Shown piece by piece: positions 58,736 to 64,000 of a stretch of 64,000 bases of DNA. The DNA lies in contig CABFPE010000019.1 of the NCBI GenBank assembly GCA_900660155.1, forward strand, positions 1,490,551-1,554,550, written 5' to 3'. How positions within the stretch are numbered: position 1 is the first letter of the stretch; every line of letters starts with the position of its first letter. Made by a program: the position numbers and the translations under genes. The notes beneath the pieces are model-generated. The model made no database searches. It saw nothing but the letters and a program-made list of their open reading frames with translations, and was not told the DNA's origin. This stretch comes from Hofstenia miamia (Eukaryota > Xenacoelomorpha > Acoela > Hofsteniidae).

Positions 58736-59395
58736 AAAATGCTAGGTACAAACAATAAAATCAAACTGCTGTATAAAGAAAGCACAACTGATTCTTATAA
58801 GAAAAGATTTTCTAAATTTAAGAATTGTATTGATGATATTTGTAATCTTGGAAACAATATTGGAACACCAATGGAACAGTTTGTTGATAAAATCAAAGAA
58901 AGTATTAGAGCTGAATTGGAAAAAGAATACCAAACTAAGTTGGAAAAAAGAATAATAGAAATTAGATTAAAACTAGAAAGGGAATATGAGCAACGCATGG
59001 AAAGTGAACAAGATATGTGGAATTTACTGTCAACACAATTTGATAACATTGAAAGTAATATTTCCACTACGCCTAGCAATGTAAATATCTCTATAAAAAA
59101 TACAATCTCGCCATTTGAAGATGCAGGCAAAGATAACCAGGAAAAGCAGTCTTTTGAAAAAATAGATAAGGAACAATGTAATAACGAAGATTCCGTTTAT
59201 GACATAGAAGTAGATAGTTCTGTCGCGAACTTTGATGACATTTCACTTCAGTCTGATGAATTACTTTCTTGTTATGAAGAATGTCAAGACGACGAATACT
59301 CAAAGAGCTATTTTGAAATGCTCCAGACATTATCCAAGGGTGATCTTGATAATATATGCTTAAAATTGGGTTATTCTCGAGTAGGCAGTGTTCAG
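58736..59395 (+). CDS. uncharacterised coiled-coil gene, exon 2 (220 codons)
   Basis: Preceded by TTTTGTTTTAG (acceptor) and followed by CAG/GTAATT (donor). Exactly 220 codons in phase 0 at both ends. The protein starts KMLGTNNKIKLLYKESTTDS. Residues about 45-90 (SIRAELEKEYQTKLEKRIIE, RLKLEREYEQRMESEQD) form a charged heptad-like coiled coil. The rest is acidic and Ser-rich, with CYEECQDDEYSKSYFEML near the end. The sequence was not recognised as a named family. The exon lies in the most protein-like frame of the region. An internal Met (58739) could be a start if the proposed exon 1 is wrong. Confidence 0.7.
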
Positions 59396-59447
59396 GTAAT
59401 TGTTTCACTTTTGCTGTTTAAATGAATGATGTCGTACTCATTTTTAG

Positions 59448-59619
59448 GAAGGCGACATCACATGTGATAAATCTGTAATGATTCACGAAAACGAGATTTT
59501 TCCTTTATTTCCACCTCCGATTCTCAATACGGCATCTACTCAAACTTACAATAAAATCGAGAACACCGCTACACAAGCTCTTGTGGAAACGGATGCAAAA
59601 AATATTCAAACTTCTAATA
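59448..59619 (+). CDS. uncharacterised coiled-coil gene, exon 3 (57 codons + 1 base)
   Basis: Preceded by CTCATTTTTAG and followed by GTAAGT, both strong splice signals, across a 52-base intron from 59396. It continues exon 2 in phase 0: EGDITCDKSVMIHENEIFPL, then FPPPILNTASTQTYNKIENT and ATQALVETDAKNIQTSN. The exon ends in phase 1, so at least one more exon follows. No such exon was found before the LINE copies at 60.2-63.5 kb, so the gene probably extends past the window or has a long intron. The repeated (S/A)TQ motifs are notable, but no function can be assigned. Confidence 0.7.
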
Positions 59620-60204
59620 GTAAGTTATACACATTGATAAAATATTTTTATTCTTAATTATTAAAAATTAAAGACAAATGCCATGTATTTGCTTTTTTCA
59701 TTTAAAATTTGGTGACGTTGAAGTTTTGAAATTTAGAATGTTTATATACATGTATTTCCTTTAACAAACTTTAAGTGGCGTAGAAAATGAATATTTTCAT
59801 TTCATGTACATAAAAGAAATTTCTCGTTACAATTTGTTAAATAAATTATTCCTTTAAGTTTTAAGGAGGGCATATTTTTAAAATACCAAACACAATTTTA
59901 TTGAGTTCTTAGTGAAATATAGTAAAATATTTTTTCAAATTCTGCATTGCATTTTGTAACAAATTTGTGAAAGTTTTTACTTTGTACCGATGCATATAAC
60001 CATATACCAGGCGAGTCATAAAACTTTTAGAAAAGTATCGTGAAATCCATTGCTGTTTGTGTTTTGCATGCGCTAATTTATTTGAATTACCTAAATCAAT
60101 TTTATTTTCCATCCAAATTATAATCCTAAAAAATGTCACTGACATATGACAACAAAGTTGCATTTTCTTAATATTTGGAAATAATAATAACAATTATTAT
60201 TATT
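59620..60204. other. AT-rich, probably intronic sequence
   Basis: Follows the exon 3 donor. No further exon was recognised; near 60180-60206 short (AAT)n and (ATT)n runs mark LINE ends. Confidence 0.4.
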
Positions 60205-60660
60205 ACAAACAACGAATAAGTATTGGAAGAACTCATGCAATTCAGTTGCCTGCCATATGTGGAACAGCCTTGATATAGAAACTCGTGCAGTTCCAACAAT
60301 AAAAGCATTTAAAAAGATTTTAAAACAACTTATTATCAGACCAATATACTTTGGGTAGTACTAAGCAATTCAATAATTGCCGAAAATTTTAATAGCAAAT
60401 GCTTTTCTTTTTAATTTGTTTACATGTATTAGTTTTTCTTATGCATTTATTATTGCTTATTGTATATGCCCTTAATTGTTGTGTGTGTTGTCAAGTTTGT
60501 AAATATTTTTGTATATATTTTGTAAATATTGTACACATAATTTTTGCGGATTTGTCAAAATATGCTGTTGACGACTTATTAAGAGTCAAAAGCAATTTAT
60601 TGCAAAAAAAATTTTGTACAAGACTATAAACTAAAAACTATTTACAAAATAATAGTAACA
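60205..60660 (+). pseudogene. 3' fragment of a LINE, plus strand
   Basis: A frame near 60240-60345 reads NSVACHMWNSLDIETRAVPT and IKAFKKILKQLI, the W-N-L...FKK-LK tail block of CR1/Jockey-like LINEs, followed by an AT-rich 3' region. Only the tail is present. It sits back to back with the minus-strand copy that ends near 60700. Confidence 0.6.
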
Positions 60661-60722
60661 TATACATATATAATTGTGTGGTGTGTTTGTTGGGGATTTG
60701 TGTGTGTGTACATTATCTAGGA

Positions 60723-61010
60723 TCATACGAAATTTTCGAAGGAGTGTAGTGTATTATTGTCATTAAGTATGCATTGTCTGTGAAAGAGGAATGTTCGTAC
60801 TTTTTTTCTAAATTTTTTGTAGTTAATTTCCATTTTAATTTCATGGTCTAAGTTATTCCAAATTTTAGTTGCTATGTGGTGAAAACTATTTGAATGTTTA
60901 TCTAAGCATAAAAATTTTTGAGAACGTTCATTTAACTTAATATACTGTTTTAAAAATGAAAGAGAAGGTGTACCAGATTTACACTTAAATAATATTGATA
61001 CTATATGCAT
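60723..61010 (-). pseudogene. LINE C-terminal tail segment
   Basis: Reads IVSILFKCKSGTPSLSFLKQ and later HHIATKIWNNLDHEIKMEIN then KKFRKKVRTFL, the conserved tail of this LINE family. It is separated from the RT frame by about 190 bases that contain at least one stop or shift. Confidence 0.7.
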
Positions 61011-61199
61011 TTGTATTCTGTAATAAGGAGCTAATATTTTATATTGAATTCGATAGACGGATGAACTTTCATGTTTTTGCGCAAAGTTAAGTGTTTTAAG
61101 AGACCAATTGAAAGTTTTAGACAGAAGTATGCGATATTTTGAATTTGTTTGTAAATAGAAATGAGCAATATTGAAAATAAGATAAACAAAAAGAATTTA

Positions 61200-62462
61200 T
61201 TAATTGTTTGTTATATATATATTTGAGACGTTTCGCAGATGGTAAAGATACCTAACTCCAGAAGCCATTTTTTTAATTTTAGTCATTAAAAATTGTTCGA
61301 AATTTAAATCATTGTCAATCTCAACACCTAAATAATTTATTGATTCACTTTGCTTTATTGGTACTTGATTTATATTTAGTTCAATGTTTTTTGTGAGATT
61401 TTTAAATGTTTTAGGCGAGAAAATTATAAATTGTGTTTTTTCAATATTTACTTTCGAATGATTATTTGAGAAATACTTTGTTAAATGTTCGATGTCATTT
61501 TGGAGAATTTTTGTAGCATTAAAGGCATTTACATTAGTACTTATGAGACAGGTATCGTCCGCATATTGATAAATATTACTGTTTTTTATCTGTTTCGTTA
61601 TATCATTTACGTAGAGTGAGAATAGGAGGGGGCCAAGAACTGTGCCCTGAGGTACCCCACGGTTAGTTGTAATATATTTTGATTTTGTGCCATTAAGTAT
61701 AACTCGTTGCTGTCGATTTATAAGGAAGTTCATTATCAAATTTATAGCGTTGTCATCAAAATTATAATGCATTAATTTGTCTTTCAGTATGTCAAAGTTC
61801 ATTGAGTTAAACGCTTTGCTCAAATCGAGAAGGGCAACACAACTACATTTATTAGAAGCTAAATTTGATTTTATTTGCTGTGATATTGACAAAATTGCAT
61901 CTTGAGTGCTAAACCCATTACGGAAACCAAATTGTTTTTTCGAAAGAATATTTTCAGATATCAAATATGCATTTATTTGATTATTTAATAATTTTTCAAA
62001 TAGTTTACTGAAAGGATGGCCAATGCAAATTGACCTATAATTTTGTGCGTTTAGAGGATCGCCTTTTTTATATATGGGGCTTATGTCTGATTTCTTAAAT
62101 ATATCAGGGAATTCATTATCAATAATACATTGGTTAAATGCGAACAGAAGATGTTCACTAAAGATATGAAAATGACATTTAATAATAAAGATTGGAAGAT
62201 TATAGGTTGCAGTTGATTTATTTCTGTCTAAATTTGTTATTATGGTTTCTAGTTCATTTGCATTTACGAGTCTAAAAGAAAAGTATGATTTCGCTGGGAA
62301 TTTATTAATGTTTGTCTTTCTCTTATATTGGGGAAAATTGAAATTGCCAAGTTCCTTAAATGTTGCATTTAGATGGTCTATTATTCTTGTTTTTTCCGTT
62401 GTAATTTTGTTATCAATACTTAATTCGTTAATGTCAGTTGAAAGTCCTTTACTTTTTCCCAA
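61200..62462 (-). CDS. LINE reverse transcriptase (420-codon open frame)
   Basis: An open frame across most of the RT. Landmarks in order: LDRNKSTATYNLPIFIIK (about 75-92), KSDISPIYKKGDPLNAQNYR (about 127-146), KKQFGFRNGFSTQDAILSI (about 172-190), CVALLDLSKAFNSMNFDIL (first catalytic Asp, about 208-226), RGVPQGTVLGPLLFSLYVND (about 267-286), YQYADDTCLIS (catalytic pair, about 297-307) and INYLGVEIDNDLNF (about 377-390). YADD and QG-VLGPLLF mark an APE-type, CR1/Jockey-like LINE. The frame starts and ends at stops rather than element borders; the full polyprotein would also carry an endonuclease and the tail, which are deleted or out of frame. It is in a defective copy, yet the RT itself is well preserved, implying a fairly recent insertion. 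Confidence 0.85.
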   Translation of the reverse strand: MGKSKGLSTDINELSIDNKITTEKTRIIDHLNATFKELGNFNFPQYKRKTNINKFPAKSYFSFRLVNANELETIITNLDRNKSTATYNLPIFIIKCHFHIFSEHLLFAFNQCIIDNEFPDIFKKSDISPIYKKGDPLNAQNYRSICIGHPFSKLFEKLLNNQINAYLISENILSKKQFGFRNGFSTQDAILSISQQIKSNLASNKCSCVALLDLSKAFNSMNFDILKDKLMHYNFDDNAINLIMNFLINRQQRVILNGTKSKYITTNRGVPQGTVLGPLLFSLYVNDITKQIKNSNIYQYADDTCLISTNVNAFNATKILQNDIEHLTKYFSNNHSKVNIEKTQFIIFSPKTFKNLTKNIELNINQVPIKQSESINYLGVEIDNDLNFEQFLMTKIKKMASGVRYLYHLRNVSNIYITNN

Positions 62463-62832
62463 AAATTTATGAATATATCGCCATTTTTCGTTTGTATTGC
62501 TTAGTTTATCGAAGAACCTTTTCTGTTTTAAGGTAGAATTTTTTTTCTTAATTGTTTAATTATCTTCTTTGACTTTTCGTAATTAGTCCAATTAGGTGTT
62601 GTCGGCTCTGTTTTAGCGAGTTCAAACAATTTTCTTTTAATGCTTATTTGTTCACGTATATAATTATCTTCTTTGTGTTGTGACCTGGATATGAGTGGAT
62701 TGTAGTCGTCTGATTTGGAAGAAGATTTTGAGAACGAGCATACTTCAGAATAGTACTGCCAATTAGAAATGTAGTAGTGTTAGGTTTAATAGATTTGACG
62801 TAATTTGACTTTGACTTCGTTTTTGGCGATTG

Positions 62833-63441
62833 TTAAGTTTCCTTAAAAGATAAATATTGACGTGGTGTAGGAGAATGACGAAACCTCGAGGTAGAAGTGA
62901 CTGGAGATGCAGAAGTAGAAGTTTCGGCAGTGAGGACATTTGTGGGAGAGGACTGAACACACGCATCAGAGAGAGTAGGAGTTTCTTCTTCAGAAAAGAG
63001 CGCAGTTTTGAAGAGATGTAACAGAGCCTCAGCGGCGAGATCTTTGTTTAAGTTAGCGAACATCTGATGCAGCGGCGTTTTCTTTTTATCTTTAATAAAA
63101 GAAGCCGCTGCATCGAGGGACGTAATTCCGCCGAATAACTTGCTGATTACAGCATCGCGGAGAGCACAAGAAACCCGACCGNTTCGGCAGTGAGGACATT
63201 TGTTGGAGAGGACTGAACACACGCATCAGAGAGAGTAGGAGTTTCTTCTTCAGAAAAGAGCGCAGTTTTGAAGAGATGTAACAGAGCCTCAGCGGCGAGA
63301 TCTTTGTTTAAGTTAGCGAACATCTGATGCAGCGGCGTTTTCTTTTTATCTTTAATAAAAGAAGCCGCTGCATCGAGGGACGTAATTCCGCCGACTAACT
63401 TACTGATTACAGCATCGCGGAGAGCACAAGAAACCCGACCG
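62833..63441 (-). pseudogene. ORF1-like segment at the LINE 5' end
   Basis: The minus strand reads NGRVSCALRDAVISKLFGGI, then TSLDAAASFIKDKKKTPLHQ, then a Ser/Thr-rich region with SPTPRQYLSFKET before a stop. GC is higher than in the RT part. Its position directly upstream of the RT linker suggests the first ORF or 5' region of the same LINE. No known ORF1 domain was recognised, so a separate origin, such as an exon of a host gene, cannot be excluded. The sequence is present twice because of the N join at 63182. Confidence 0.45.
62923..63441. repeat. 259-bp duplication across an N (assembly join)
   Basis: 62923-63181 and 63183-63441 are nearly identical, both from TTCGGCAGTGAGGACATTTG to GCACAAGAAACCCGACCG, with few substitutions, and meet at the single N at 63182. 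This looks like an unmerged overlap of two reads or alleles rather than real tandem DNA. Confidence 0.8.
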
Positions 63442-63456
63442 TTCTCTTCAACACCA

Positions 63457-63478
63457 GCCTTATTATTATTATTATTCC
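63457..63478. repeat. (TTA)n run at the 3' end of the R4-type LINE
   Basis: CTTATTATTATTATTATTCC lies exactly where the minus-strand R4-type copy ends. It may be the target, the element tail, or both. Confidence 0.85.
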
Positions 63479-64000
63479 TTCTTAATTCTCACAGCTTCAT
63501 GCTGGTATCCCTCTCAGTTCGAGGAACTCACCAGTTCCCAAGGAGTCTGAGAGCTTTCCTCAGGACTCTAGCTGTTCCTAACAACGCTGCCTTCTGTGCT
63601 ACTGCTTCTCCCCACTTTGGTACTCCCAACTCCTCCAAGTATCTCTTATGCTTCTTACTCACTGCTCCTAGTGCTCCTACAACTACCGGGACTACTTCAA
63701 CTTTCTTTAACTTCCNTCACTGCTGCACACTTTCCTAATCCAAACTCCAACCCTGAATCTCTGCTTGCCTTCTCCAATGTCTCCACTTGCTTCTGCAACA
63801 TCTCCCTTGAACTAGCGTACATCTTCAGGTCATCCATGTACCACAGGTGACTCACTGCTCTACCATTCTTCTCCATCTTATACCCTATGCCTGTCTCTTT
63901 TAACTTTTCTGTGATAGGTATTAAGCTAACTACAAACAATAGTGGCGCTAAGCTATCTCCCTGGAATATGCCTCGCCTAAACCTCAGCCTGTGCCCATTT
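63479..64000 (-). mobile_element. second R4/Dong-type LINE copy, truncated by window end
   Basis: Bases 63590-63715 are nearly identical to 48822-48945 of the first copy (endonuclease region), and 63717-64000 nearly identical to 50070-50360 (RT region). The N at 63716 therefore joins parts that lie about 1.1 kb apart in the first copy. Unlike the first copy, the 3' end is kept: 63479-63590 continues past the endonuclease on the minus strand with GTARVLRKALRLLGTGEF and then a short 3' UTR to the (AAT)n run. The fragment at 63717-63939 includes [13 protein letters not shown]. The element continues beyond the window. Confidence 0.85.

Larger units (their letters stand above)
60700..63460 (-). 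mobile_element. CR1/Jockey-like LINE, minus strand, with intact RT frame
   Basis: A long copy running from about 63460 (5') to about 60700 (3'). It comprises a 5' ORF1-like segment (62833-63441), a short linker (62463-62780), an uninterrupted RT frame (61200-62462) and a C-terminal tail (60723-61010). No AP-endonuclease segment is found between the ORF1-like part and the linker, although the copy at 55500 has one, so about 0.7 kb or more is deleted. A 259-bp duplication either side of an N (62923-63181 and 63183-63441) lies at the 5' end. Confidence 0.8.

Overview
The window is eukaryotic: very AT-rich sequence, single-exon and spliced protein genes with GT/AG introns, and a dense, diverse load of transposons. 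The gene families seen (POGZ/ZNF280-like zinc fingers, a THAP protein, piggyBac, hAT, Tc1/mariner, CR1/Jockey-like, RTE-like and R4/Dong-like LINEs, a Ty3/gypsy fossil) point to an invertebrate animal. I cannot fix the phylum from sequence alone. Six isolated N characters mark joins in a draft assembly, and several are flanked by duplicated sequence.

Host genes are few. (1) A large uninterrupted minus-strand ORF (13458-16655, 1065 aa) encodes a multi-C2H2 protein of the POGZ/ZNF280 type. (2) A small two-exon THAP gene lies just upstream of it on the same strand (exon 1 at 19343-19543, exon 2 at 17520-17669; 116 aa predicted). (3) A plus-strand gene of unknown family has at least three phase-compatible exons (54649-54795, 58736-59395, 59448-59619), encodes a coiled coil, and continues beyond the last exon I could place; a LINE sits in its first intron.

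Mobile elements by region: 1-7.1 kb has a widely spaced 290-bp inverted repeat, a 70-bp minisatellite split by a long-TIR element with an 8-bp target duplication, and a short dispersed repeat with CCTCCGCC ends. 8.7-10.0 kb is a complete but dead Tc1/mariner-like element. 10.7-11.9 kb is a LINE remnant with an ATT tail. 22.4-22.9 kb is an RTE-like remnant, 25.1-26.4 kb a hAT remnant, 27.6-27.9 kb a pogo-like MITE, and 28.9-30.4 kb a very old LINE. 33.9-36.2 kb is a piggyBac with both ends. 38.5-46.6 kb is a broken Ty3/gypsy LTR element with a Tc1 element nested in it, followed by a small MITE at 47 kb. 48.8-51.0 kb is a 5'-truncated R4/Dong-type LINE beside a CR1-like tail. 52.2-53.2 kb is an IS630-like transposase remnant, 53.4-53.6 kb a minisatellite built on the octamer ATGCAAAT, and 55.5-64 kb holds several CR1/Jockey-like LINE copies and a second R4-type copy cut by the window end.

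I see no dedicated novel molecular system. The items most worth follow-up are the octamer minisatellite, the long-TIR/8-bp-TSD element, the uncharacterised coiled-coil gene, the block-substituted inverted repeat, and the simple-repeat boundaries of the R4-type LINEs.
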